In this document: positions 9,937-20,311 of the stretch, one piece after another
How positions within the stretch are numbered: the first letter of the stretch is position 1
Layout: every line of letters starts with the position of its first letter
DNA from: Anniella stebbinsi
Taxonomy: Eukaryota; Chordata; Lepidosauria; Squamata; Anniellidae
Assembly: GCA_029215795.1 (NCBI GenBank)
Contig: JARDYH010000005.1
Coordinates: forward strand, 160,047,814-160,111,813
Length of the DNA stretch: 64,000 nucleotides
Direction: 5' to 3'
Translations under genes and position numbers: made by a program
The notes under the pieces: generated by a model
What the model was told of the DNA's origin: nothing
Seen by the model: the letters and a program-made list of their open reading frames with translations, nothing else
The model's database searches: none

Positions 9937-10404
9937 GCCATGTCTACACCAGGGATTTATCTTGGGGTCATCCCTAGGTCATACCTGTGCATCCACATGA
10001 TGCACAGGGGATCCCTGGGGCAACCAGAGACCACCTAGGGATAACCCCGGGATAACCCCAGGAGAATAGAAATAGGGATATCCCGGTTTTTCCGTCGTCC
10101 CGGGTCCTAAAATGGGCACAGAGCCATATGGGGTGGCTCCGTGCCAATCGGGGTGTGGGGAAAGCAATTTTGCCATACCCAGGATGGTGGGGGGGGGAGG
10201 GTTGGGAGCATTTTTTTAAACTTACATTACCCACGGATCACGGCCGTGCGGCTCCTCTTCATTAAAAAGAATGGTGCCCGCAACATCCCTCTTTCCTTTC
10301 AGGACATCGCATGGCAGTCTAGACCCTGGGGGAGGATTGTGGAAGCAGGTAAGTCCCCGATCCTCCTGCCTCCCTCCCACTACACCCTTAGGTGTAGACA
10401 TGCA
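9937..10404. mobile_element. Family M foldback with 5-bp TSD
   Basis: A 468-bp element with ends GCCATGTCTACACC and GGTGTAGACATGCA (12 of 14 inverted matches). The 5-bp direct repeat CTAGG lies at 9932-9936 and 10405-10409. The interior is GC-rich, with GGGATAACCCCGGGATAACC and CCATATGGGGTGGCTCCGTG motifs repeated in the copies at 24110-24525 and 24640-24980. Non-coding. A 5-bp duplication suggests a hAT5-like transposase. Confidence 0.7.
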
Positions 10405-10427
10405 CTAGGATGATCAAGGCTATGGCA

Positions 10428-10850
10428 CATTATTTATGTATTTATTACAATTCTTAACAAGGCAGTTTACAAGATAAAACCCAGTATAATAAAAATAACA
10501 GTTAAACATACAACAAATATCCAAAATTCAATTAAGCCAGTATTATACATCAGTGTCCAGAAATGAATAAGTACATTTTTACTAACTGGTAGAACACCAG
10601 CACTGTAGGTACCCATCATATCTCTAAAGGCGTGTGTCTTGCCACAACATGGGGACCATCAAGGAGAAGGCCCTCCTTCGAGATGCTGTAAGATGTAAAC
10701 ACAGCATGACTACGAAGGCCTCTGAATATGTTTTCAGTGAACGAGCTGGTTTATATGGAAGGACATGTTTTCTCAGAAAGCCTGGCTCCATGCCACTCAA
10801 AACAACAAAACCTTGAACTTGGCTTGATAGTGAATACATAACAGAATACT
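10428..10850 (-). mobile_element. Probable LINE 3' end fragment
   Basis: It begins with a TATTTATGTATTTATTA tail on the plus strand, followed by AAGGCAGTTTACAAGATAAAA, as in antisense L2-type 3' ends. The minus frame reads RRAFSLMVPMLWQDTRL, resembling the C-terminal RAFS...PxLWN motif of L2 ORF2. Heavily degraded. Confidence 0.4.
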
Positions 10851-11356
10851 TCTCTGATTACCAGCTACTAGGGACAAATACAGGTGATGGCTGTTCCTGT
10901 TGAACCCTACTTGTGAGCTGCCTGTGAAGAACTTTGGTGGTTGGGTTTGCAGAATGAAAATTGCATTAGATGGTCTCATCCAGCAAGGCAGATCTTATAT
11001 TTCTACAACCTTAACGTGAAAGGTGGCTAGGGAGTCAAAAAGCCTTAGTGCGGCATGTTTTGGAAAGCCTTTATCTTAACCTAACGTCTGACATTTGGGG
11101 GATGGATTTAGTTACTCGGCGCAGAGGAAAAGGCACTCTTCACATGCTCATGCTCAAATGCACATATTCAAGGCCAACACTTGTATGGCCATTTACTGCA
11201 CAAAACATGCCATGTCTTTTCTATTTTTGTTTACAATGGGTGGCAGAATAGAGTCCAGCTCCTCTCAGTTAATGTGTAGGGCTGAATAACAAGAATAGAA
11301 AATATTATCTCTCCTTGGCAAATAGGGATAGATTGAGCCTATGATGTTGACGTAAC
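10851..11356. other. Unannotated DNA
   Basis: No coding or repeat assignment. Confidence 0.3.
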
Positions 11357-12063
11357 TAGGGATATCAGAGAAATCCTCAATGGATTCAAATGAGACATGA
11401 TATCACTCTTCAAATACTTGAAAGGTTGTCACACAAAGGAGGGCCAGGATCTCTTCTCGATCAACCCAGAGTGCAGGACACGGAATAATGGGCTCAAGTT
11501 ACAGGAAGCCAGATTCCGGCTGGACATCAGAAAAAAACTTTCTAACTGTTAAAGCAGTATGACAATAGAACCAATTACCTAGGAGGTTGTGGGCTTTCCC
11601 ACACTAGAGGCATTCAAGAGGCAGCTGGACAGCGATCTGTCAGGGATGCTTTAAGGTGGATTACTGCATTCAGCAGGGGGTTGGACTCAATAACCTTATA
11701 GGCCCCTTCCAACTCTACTATTCTTCTTTGAGTTTGGATTTCTATGAATTGACATGGAGTTTCTGCAGTGGACAGGCTTTTTCTGAGTCACACAGATTCC
11801 ACACTCTTGTAGACCAGGTTTTCACTTTTGGGGAGGATTTGCACTAATGCACATTAGTTAATGGGAATTAGAACGAATGTGCTTTAACGAGTATCCACTA
11901 ACATGCTTGTGCAAGTGCTCCTTAGTGCTAATGTGAATTAGCACAAGTAGAATTAAATTCTGGTTTTAAAAAATCTGATTCCATCATTGACGGAACGAAA
12001 GACACCTGACAATCCATGAAATACAGATGGAACCGATTTAACCAACTCTGAGCATCCAGAATC
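11357..12063. mobile_element. Family I DNA transposon, split by CR1
   Basis: The left part TAGGGATATCAGAGAAATCC...GGATTCAAATGAG (11357-11395) and the continuation GAGTTTGGATTTCTATGAATTG (11732 on) are adjacent in other copies of the family. A CR1 fragment now separates them. The right part holds AAAAAATCTGATTCCATC and AAGACACCTGACAATCC, shared with 9660-9700 and 16410-16460. Confidence 0.65.
11396..11729 (+). pseudogene. CR1-clade LINE ORF2 C-terminal fragment
   Basis: Frames with stops read SLFKYLKGC, QEARFRLDIRKKLSN, then PTLEAFKRQLDSDLSGML, the typical C-terminus of CR1 ORF2. The end reads CTCTACTATTCTTC, fitting the short octamer-type 3' end of CR1. It is 5' truncated and inserted in family I. 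At least two in-frame stops make it non-functional. Confidence 0.75.
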
Positions 12064-12436
12064 CTAACCATGTTCCACTTGCCTCCTGGAGAACCTTGCA
12101 GTCCTGGTAGCCCATCATAAGCAGGATACATTTATGACAATGCTGGTATTTTGGAAGGGACATGGTTGCGAAATATTTAGCCCCCAGATGTGAAATGTTG
12201 CAGTATCCTTCTCTTCTTGAAAGCATATACACACTGATCGAATAGCACAATTGTGTGAATAGGCTTGTTCAAAAACAGCCAGGAAAGATGATAGGAGAAA
12301 TCCTGACCTGAACTCATTGCATACTTGGGAGTGGTGAGCACAAAAGGATCGTGTTGTTTTCTTCTACCTTCAGGAAGGACTGTGGAGCCTAGCTGGGTAA
12401 GAACAGTTAAGTCTGCCAGTATCATACTGCCATAAT
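12064..12436. other. Unannotated DNA
   Basis: No gene, RNA or repeat recognised. Confidence 0.3.
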
Positions 12437-13076
12437 ACAAATCTATGGTCCGACCACACTTAGAGTACTGTGTACAGTTTTCACCACACCTAAAAACAGA
12501 TATTGTAGAGCTGGAAAAAGTGCAGAAAAGAGCAACTAAAATTATTAAGGGGCTGGAGCATCTCCCCTATGAGGGAAGTTACAACAGCTGGGATTGTTTA
12601 GGTTGAAAAAAGGAAGCTAATGGGAGACATGATAGAGGAGTACAAAATTATGCATGCTGTGGAGAATGTGGATAGGGAGACATTTTTCTCCCTCTCCCAT
12701 AATACTAGAACCCAGTGGGGCCATCCCATGAAGCTGATGGGTGGGAGATTCAGGACAGATAAAAGGAAGGACTTCTTCACACAGTGCATAGCCAAAGTAT
12801 GGAATTCACTACCACAAGATGTAGTGATGGCCATCAACTTGGATGGCTTTAAAAGGGGGCTGGATAAGTTCTTGGAGGAGAAGGCTATCAATAGCAACTC
12901 ATCCTGATGGCTATGTGCTGCTTCCAGTAGCTGAGAGCTGAGACAGTAAGCCTATATACACCAGTTGCTGGGAACATGGGTGGGAGGGTGCCATTGCACC
13001 ATGTCCTGCTTGGCCACTGTGTGAGCAAAGAGCTGGACTAAATGGACTGTGAGCTGTGTGGTATTTAAAATGAAAT
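12437..13076 (+). pseudogene. CR1-clade LINE ORF2 C-terminal fragment
   Basis: The first frame reads [12 protein letters not shown]...[16 protein letters not shown] (12445-12570), the conserved RT thumb region of CR1. After a frameshift and stop near 12600, the second frame (12620-12907) carries HPMKLMGGRFRTDKRKDFF and VWNSLPQDVV...FKRGLDKFL. The 3' UTR has the AAGCCTATATACACCAGTTG and CCATGTCCTGC modules also present at 29.3 and 48.1 kb. It is 5' truncated. Confidence 0.8.
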
Positions 13077-13980
13077 AATGCCTCTCTGGTCCAGCATTCT
13101 GTTTCCACAGTGCTCAACCAGATAGCCCAATGGGAAGCCCAGAACTATGACATGATCACAATAACCTCCTTCTGCTGTTATTCCCAGGCCTGTTCGGGGG
13201 GGGGGGGGGGGGGGCAGTGGGGCCAGTTGGCCCGGGGCCCACGATTTTGAGGGGGAACTCTGACGAGCAGTTCCCCCCTAGCTTAAGCTACTGCTTCTGT
13301 TGCGTAAGCAGCCCACCGAGAAGCAAGGAGCCTGCCTTGTAGAAACAGCACAGAAGCCATCCATCGTGAATACCACGGTCAGACTACAAGCTCCAGAGGG
13401 CCATGCCGCATGCGGGGCAGGGATATATGTGCCTAAGTTGCGATGGTTGTCCTTACTGCATCTTTTTCCTCAGTCTTCTCCATGGCATATAATCTCTGGA
13501 GCGGAGGGTGAGGTAATGATGATGATAGTTATTATTAATGATAATAATGATGATGATACCGTGAGGGTGATGATGATGACAATGTTTGATAATGATGGAC
13601 TGTTATATTGTTGTTGCTTCTATTTGTACAGCAACTAAAAATAAATGTTAATTTCTGATTCAAATTGAGGTGTTGTAGAACAGGGTTAATATGAAGGTGT
13701 TATGTAGAACGGACATGTTGGTGGGCATTAGAAAAACATTTAAAATACTCAATGAGCAGTTTGAAATGGGGGGAGGCACACACTTCTCGTCTGGCCTGGG
13801 CATATTACCAGCTCTGCACTGCCCTGGTTGTTCCCTACTGACTGTCATATAGAGGCATGCTGCCTGTGATCCTGGAAGCAATATATAGTTATTACGATGA
13901 CTAGTAGCCATTGATAAACTTATTCTCCATGAATTTGTCTATTCTTCCTTCAAAGCCATTTAGGTTGTTGCCTGTCGCCA
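13077..13980 (-). mobile_element. CR1 3' fragment (antisense), split by a hAT element
   Basis: Reverse complement of the CR1 3' region: GTCCAGCATTCTGTTTCC...CAACCAGAT at 13089-13130. It resumes as ATAGAGGCATGCTGCCTG...TAGTAGCCATTGATAAACTT at 13848-13920. The two parts join in the order expected of CR1 if 13185-13826 is removed. Confidence 0.7.
13185..13826. mobile_element. Family F hAT element with 8-bp TSD
   Basis: 642 bp, start CAGGCCTGTTCGGGG, end AGCTCTGCACTGCCCTG. Flanks GTTATTCC (13177-13184) and GTTGTTCC (13827-13834) match at 7 of 8. It contains a 19-bp G run (13196-13214), an ATGATG-rich low-complexity stretch near 13510-13600, and the block AATACCACGGTCAGACTACA shared with the shorter copy at 40617-40905. 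Non-coding. Confidence 0.85.
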
Positions 13981-14682
13981 TTGGGGATGGATGTGAAATC
14001 TAACTTTTTATACAAACCTGCCTGATTCACACTTCTCAAATCTACATAATGTATGAAATGGAATAGACCTGCACACCGAAATCTGCATTTTTCAGAATTC
14101 TGCGATGGAATTTGCTACCAAAAAATGCACAACAATGTGTATATTAAAAAAGAGTATGCCCCCAAATGCATTTATTTGGGGAAAATACGCACAAGAATGC
14201 ATTACATATGGGTCAAATTGCTTGCAAAAAGTGTGTACATTAGAAAGTTAATGGCGGTGGTAAAGCAGCAATCATGTTGGGGTCACTGGGAAAGGGAGGA
14301 GGCTGCAGCCTCCTTCCTTCCTCAGTGACCTCAAAGCAGGTCTGTGTGTATCTTCCCACCCCTAGTATATGTGTGTGTGTCCATATGGGACTGGCAAATT
14401 GTGCACATTGAGAGCTGCTCTTCCTTGCACTATTATTTTACATGAGCCAAGACTGAGGCCTGGACTGAAATATATTCAAGAGCTGGACAATGATGTATTC
14501 ATTGCAACTGGACAAAGTATTCATTGTAACTGGATGAGCAGGGGCCAATGTCACATCCATCAGTCCTGTATCAACTATGGCATCCGAGTCACCAAGGATC
14601 TGATTGGTTTTATCTGCAACGTGACATGCAAATTCCATACCACCCGAAAGAGAGACTTACACAGTTGAGGGACCCCTACTGA
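13981..14682. other. Unannotated DNA with possible old foldback
   Basis: 14085-14270 has AATGCAC/GTGCATT-type motifs loosely like family I. No supportable gene. Confidence 0.3.
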
Positions 14683-14769
14683 AAAGGTCAGTTGGCCGTG
14701 CTGGCTTGTGAAGATGGGAATTATAGTTCAACACAGCTGGAGGGCACCAAACTCAGGGAGGCTGCTTTA
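14683..14769. mobile_element. Family C half-element
   Basis: Only the right half is recognisable: GGGAATTATAGTTCAACACA...GGAGGGCACCAAACTCAGGGAGGC. Confidence 0.5.
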
Positions 14770-15428
14770 AGTAAAAAAAAAATGTGAATTAATTCAAGGA
14801 AAACAGATCACTTAATGAGTAAAAACAACAGAATATATTGGTTAGTCTTTAAATGGCCATGAGACTCTTTGTTGTTTTTTGATGCAAGAGCCCGATACAG
14901 TTACCCTTCGGGAAGGTCATTAACAAGAATTGCATTTCCACTCATGGGAGAAAGGGCAGAGGACAGATGTGTCCTTTCTCCTTTGTGGTCTTCTTTTTAA
15001 GCCCTTTACTGCCAAGGGACATCCTCCAGTCTTGGCATCCTTTCTGGATGCTCCATTTGTTTTTCGCCTAATGAGCGCACCAACCATCACAAGCCTGCTC
15101 TTAGAACACTAGACGGAATGCAGAGCCGGCCCTGCCATTACACTGAGTGAGGCGGCCACCTCAGAAAGCAGTTGCTGATGGGCAGGGAGTGATGGGGAAG
15201 TGTCAGAGGACAGAGCTGTTTATGTCACGCTCAGCCTGCCCTGCGTCCCCATCGAGCCTGTTGCCCTCAGGCATGATGGAGGGAGATGCCCCATCACTAG
15301 CATTGAAGTAAGAGTCAATTGCCTGCTCAGTTGGCTTCTATATCTGGAATTTGGGGAGGAACATCACCTTGGCTGGCCCTGGCGGCAGGATCCTATCTTT
15401 TGCTGTGTCTGAGAGAGAATGTTAGTGC
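14770..15428. other. Unannotated DNA
   Basis: Holds one copy of the short dispersed motif GTTAGTCTTTAAATGGCC...AGACTCTTTG near 14840, also seen inverted at 34085 and 45985. Otherwise nothing recognised. Confidence 0.3.
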
Positions 15429-16073
15429 TAGGGAGACCATATGAAAAGGAGGACAGGGCTGCTGTATCTTTAAAAGTTGCAAAGGACAGGGAATTTCAGC
15501 GGGTGTCGTTCGTATGCATACAGAACCTGGTGAAATTCCCTCTTCATTAGGCTGACCATATAAAAAGGAGGACAGGGCTGCTGTATCTTTAACAGTTTCA
15601 TAGAAAAGGGAATTTCAGCAAGTGTCATTTGTATATATGCAGAACCTGGTGAAATTCCCTCTTCATCACAAAGTTAAAGCTGCAGAAGCCCTGCCCTCTT
15701 TTGTACATGGTCAAGAGACAGGGCTCCTGCAGCTTTAACTGTTGTGATGAAAAGGGAATTTCACCAGGTTATGTATGCATACAAACAACACCTGCTGAAA
15801 TTCCCTGTCCTTTGCAACTGTTAAAGATACAGGAGCCCTGTCCTCCTTTTCATATGGTCACCCTACTCTTCATCACAACAGTTAAAGCTGCAGGAGCCCT
15901 GTCCTCTTGACCATGTACAAAAGCGGTCAGGGCTTCTGCAGCTTTAGCTTTGTGATGATGAGGAAATTCCACCAGGTGTTGCATATATACAAATGACACC
16001 TGCTAAAATTCTATTTTCTATGAAACTGTTAAAGATACAGGAGCCCTGTCCTCCTTTTCATATGGTCAGCCAA
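15429..16073. mobile_element. Family A hAT foldback (outer copy), exact 8-bp TSD
   Basis: Ends TAGGGAGACCATATG and CATATGGTCAGCCAA, flanked by exact duplications GTTAGTGC at 15421-15428 and 16074-16081. The element is interrupted at 15548-15865 by a second A copy. With that removed it has the usual A length and internal order. Confidence 0.9.
15548..15865. mobile_element. Family A hAT foldback (inner copy), exact 8-bp TSD
   Basis: Ends TAGGCTGACCATATA and CATATGGTCACCCTA. It sits in the outer copy with the duplication CTCTTCAT at 15540-15547 and 15866-15873, a sequence belonging to family A itself. A 318-bp member of the same family thus used its own relative as target. Confidence 0.92.
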
Positions 16074-16075
16074 GT

Positions 16076-16501
16076 TAGTGCAGAGATGTCAGAGAAATTG
16101 GCAATGGAATCAAATGTTTGGATTTCTATGAATCTGATCCGCAGATTCTGCAACGGACCAGTTTTTCTGCAACGGAGTCTGTGGCCTTGCAGACCTGTTA
16201 CCAGTTTTTTTTTCCTTTCCAAAATTCTGCACAAATTTTAGTCATAGAAAAATACAAACCCCCCCCCAAAAAAAACAGCTGAAAATGTCCATTTCCCTCG
16301 TAGGCTAAAGCATGAAAATGTGCATTGGGGGTTACACATTTTATGAGGGGGATTTGCGCATTTTGTGCAAGCATGAATTTGTGTACATTTGGGAAACTGG
16401 AAAAAAATCCAATTCTGCCAAGGGGAAGACGATAGAATGAAAGGCACCTGCAATCCACGAAAAGCAGACAGAACCGATTTTACAAAATCAATACATCCCT
16501 A
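16076..16501. mobile_element. Family I DNA transposon
   Basis: Starts around TAGTGCAGAGATGTCAGAG and ends ATCAATACATCCCTA. Interior modules GATTTCTATGAATCTGAT, AAATTTTAGTCATAGAAAAA and GAATTTGTGTACATTTGGG match 9323-9739 point for point. Non-coding. Confidence 0.65.
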
Positions 16502-17337
16502 TGTGTGTGTGACTCGTTTCTTATTTGTAAACCCAAAAGTCCCGGCTCCAGGTCTCTCTCTTCTTGCTGACCAACAAATTGTCCCACCTGCCCAAACTCC
16601 TGAGCCAACCCCGTGGCATTTGTGGTGCCCTCACAGGAATCTTTGCTCCTGAGTCCCTCCCACCAACCTAGTGAAGGCCCCCTCACCTGCCGTCTTCCAG
16701 AGGTTGGGCTTCCCAATCCTAAGCCTCCTGCCTTTCCCTTCCTAAGGAAGTTGGCAGCCCCGACTATGAGTTTCCATCGCCACTGACCAGGAATGGACAG
16801 CAGGGATTTGGGGAGTGGGGGGAAGAGATGGATGAGACATGACTGAATGTGTCTTTTGCAGCGATGACCTTCGCATCTTCAAATGCAAACAAGAAACCAG
16901 AGAGAGCTAATAATACTCGGCTAGGCCTGCCTGGAGTAAACAGTCTTCTGCCCTGGCTGGGGAAGCAAGGAGCTCGGATGACACCCGCTTGGAGCCAGCG
17001 CACAGAGCCAAGAATGTGCTGAGGACAGATATACTGTTACTGGGTTGCTGTCACATGGGAGTTGCCGGTGTCCCTCCGCCCCAACCCTCAGCCATTGAGG
17101 AGCAGCCGATTTGCTAAAAGAGTGGCATTGGGAAAGAAGCCTGCTTCCAGATTATGTCCAATTCATTTTAGAAGCACTGTCCCTTAAAAACATAAAGTTT
17201 GGGATTGGTTGGGTTTGTTAGACAAATTCATGGAAGACAAGACTGCCAGGGGCAATTATAGTGAAGATTTTATTGTGCTAAGTAGAACCAGCATTATTAA
17301 GTAAATAATAGATAAATTAAATAATATGTAAATTGAG
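16502..17337. other. Unannotated DNA
   Basis: Moderate GC and no repeats recognised except a possible CR1-like scrap near 17220 (GACAAATTCATGGAAGACAAG). No frame with exon-like borders was convincing. Confidence 0.3.
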
Positions 17338-17545
17338 AGCTGGTATGGCGTAGTAGTTAGAAATTTGGGCAGGGAAGTTCATTCGGTGACTTTGGGCCAG
17401 GCACTGATTCACAGCCTAACCTACCTCACAGGGTTGTTATGAGGATAAAATGGAGAGGACGAGGACTGTGTCAGCTGCCTTAGGACTCTTGCAAGAGGAA
17501 AAAAGGCAGGATAAAAATGTAATAACAATAATAATACAAAAATAA
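17338..17545 (+). mobile_element. tRNA-derived SINE (MIR-like body)
   Basis: GCTGGTATGGCGTAGTAGTTAG is a worn A-box head. Then come GTGACTTTGGGCCAG, CCTAACCTACCTCACAGGG, TTGTTATGAGGATAAAATGG and an AATAATAATA tail. The B-box part is deleted. Other copies: 27589-27790, 34902-35297, 42538-42790. Confidence 0.75.
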
Positions 17546-19152
17546 AGTTGAGAAAGCTGTTATGGAACCTCTGTGCCATGGAACACTCACTGGTGTCTGT
17601 GGATTTTGCAGAGGCAACGGGATGAGGCAATTCAGAACTAAGCACCTTGTATTAACTTGGATTTACTCCCAGGAAAGTATATGTAGCGTTGCAGCTTCAG
17701 ACAGCTATTTGATCCAAACGTTTATACTTTGGTTCCACCAAACCTCAGCTCAAGAGCCTGCATTTAATGTCATGGCTCGGCTTTGAAGCACATAGGCCTC
17801 CGAACTTGTACAGAGTAGCTGGTCTTGGGCAAGCCACCCTATCTCAGCATCAAACCCCAGTTATAATATCCGGGATTCCTATAACAGCCTACCTTACAAG
17901 GCTTTTGTAAGTGCAACATGTAACGTGAAGGGTGACATGCTGACGAACCTTCCGAACAGCTATATATACAAATGCAGTCTGACAATGCTAACATTACAGA
18001 CACATGCTAAGACTAAAAATAGCTGTTATACCAGCAATGTCAACTCATTAAAATACTATATGTTCTCACCCGATGCATTTCCACCATCTCGTCTTCGTCA
18101 GAGACTTACACATAGTAAATCACTATGTATATCATCGAAAATACAATTTCCCTTCCCCCTAACACATTAGGGGAAGCTAGGGTGTCTTGAGGAATCCTGA
18201 TTAATTTAAAGACCGTGCTCTGTGCACCCCATAAGTCTGTTGCAGACCCTTGCTTTATGACTTGTTCTGACCCATTGTTACCTACCCCACTCTATCCCCA
18301 TCCTGGTCTTCGTGCTTTGCTGCCCTGCCTGCCGAAACATGATACAATCACCTTGACTGGAGCCAGTATTGATATGGAGAAAGATCAAAGCATTGATTTT
18401 CTGTCACTCTACAGAGGCTATTCTGTTATTTAGTCCCTGATCCTCCTTCGATCAGGAGCTATAGATGGGGGTGTCTCTGCTGTCACACTTGAGAGATATT
18501 ATCCAGCTGCAGACACACACAAGCCAGCCACTGCAGTGCCTTCCAAGGCATCTGACATCCAAGTGTGTGCAGAGAGTGGCTGCATTTGGGCATCATGATA
18601 AACCATGGCTTACCGTGATGGAAATGAGCCTAAGTGAAACTCAGGCTCGCTTGACTCCCCTTCCCCTCTCTTCCACCATGGCTGTGAGGAGGAATTTGGA
18701 AGCTTTCGCTTCTGTTTTTGATTAACCACAATGTGTCACATCATTTGGTCCTGAAAAACTGCAGTTAGTCTTAACTATGGTTTGTTTGAAAGGTTATGTA
18801 GCTGGATTGTTTCAATAAAACACAGTTAAGATTAACCAGAATTTAGGGTTCAGATGCAACACTAAACTGCGGTTAATAAAAAATGGAAATTAAAGCTTCC
18901 AGTATTCTGTAGTAGTCACGTCAGAGGAGGAGAGGGAAAGGAGGAACATGAAGCCTGAAGCTCACCTAGGCTCATTCAATTATGAAAAACCATGGTGCAG
19001 TTATCTCCATCACCACAAAGTTAATTACAGCCAGGATTGTGTGTATTCTTTTTTTAAAAAAATCTACACCAGATGATACAAATTCTGCAAGAACAAATGC
19101 TAAATTCTGCAACCTGCCCAAATTATGCAAATTAAACATGCATGGATTCTGC
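17546..19152. other. Unannotated DNA with weak foldback remnants
   Basis: 17815-17925 resembles a degraded MIR-like SINE (CTTGGGCAAGCCACC...CCTACCTTACAAGG). 18590-18850 has AACCATGG/TTAACC-type inverted motifs, likely an old foldback. The remainder is unassigned. Confidence 0.3.

Positions 19153-19180
<28 letters not shown>
19153..19180. repeat. (TA)n microsatellite
   Basis: About 28 bp of alternating AT. Confidence 0.95.
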
Positions 19181-19183
<3 letters not shown>

Positions 19184-19653
19184 TTAATGTCTCTGCTTAG
19201 CTTTTTCCCCTTCTGGAAATTATGAGGAAGATCAAGGAGCTATAAAAGACAGAAGCATAAACCTCTTGACTACTTCAAATTGTAACATACATGAACACAA
19301 AGGAGGTTAGTTTCAAATGAACCCAGCAATAGGAGAAATGAACCACTGGGGATAACAAGACAAAAATACAGAGACAACAAGATAAAAATATATAATGACC
19401 ATATAATGCTTTCAGCAGCACGAATCTGTAATACACTGATTAGAAATAACCATGTAAGGAACAATGGAACATAATTCAGAAATTTACAGATTGCTGGAAA
19501 CCCAAAAGTGGGAAAGGCTCTTTAAAATTTCCAGATTACCCAAACCCTGAGATAACACTAAGCACCTTTCCCTTAAACAAAGGTCTGTTTGATAACCATC
19601 TTGTCTTGTCCATCTCAGAACAGGCTAATGTTTGTTTCCATTGATCTAAACAA
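19181..19653. other. Unannotated AT-rich DNA
   Basis: No assignment. Confidence 0.3.
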
Positions 19654-19792
19654 ACAACGAGCCTATCTACACCAAGCAGGATACAACACTTTGAAAACAT
19701 TTTGAAAACTGTATATGGAGCATGTCCTGGGCCCCAACAGTTGTCACTACTGTTATAAACCCTTTTAAACTGTTTTAAAGCAGTAGTGTAGA
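19654..19792. mobile_element. Family N foldback
   Basis: Ends GAGCCTATCTACACC and GTGTAGATAGGCTC. The right arm has CTGTTTTAAAGCAGTAGTG as in 36595-36705. The flanks show no clear duplication. Confidence 0.65.
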
Positions 19793-20165
19793 TAGGCTCA
19801 GCTAAAATGCTCCAAAAATGTCAAGCCTGAACCAACGCAAAGGAGGTCAATTTCAAATGAACCTCGAAAACCGAAATCTTACGGTACCTGCAGCAAAAGG
19901 TTGCAGCGTGGGAGCATTTGTTCAGGATTCCAGCCGTTCCGTTCCACCACCACCCACCACAGTCAGTTGGTATTCCATGGCTACTGAGTAAGCCATTGGG
20001 TTCCCTACCCCAAGAAGGTGTCTTTTCTCCTAATTTTTTTGTGTGTGGTACTTCTAGGGTGACCAGATAAAATCCAGGTCAGGGCTCATGTAACTTTAAT
20101 AGTTGTAGAGAAAAGGGAATTTCAGCCGGTGTCATTTGTATGCAATTAGTTCCTGGTGAAATTCC

Positions 20166-20204
<39 letters not shown>

Positions 20205-20311
20205 TATAACCCGCCTCTCCCTTTGGATCGAGGTGGGGAACACAATGTAAAATACAAGAATCACAAACAGTTAAAAAAATTAAAACAAGAGAAAATGCAT
20301 ATTAAAACATC

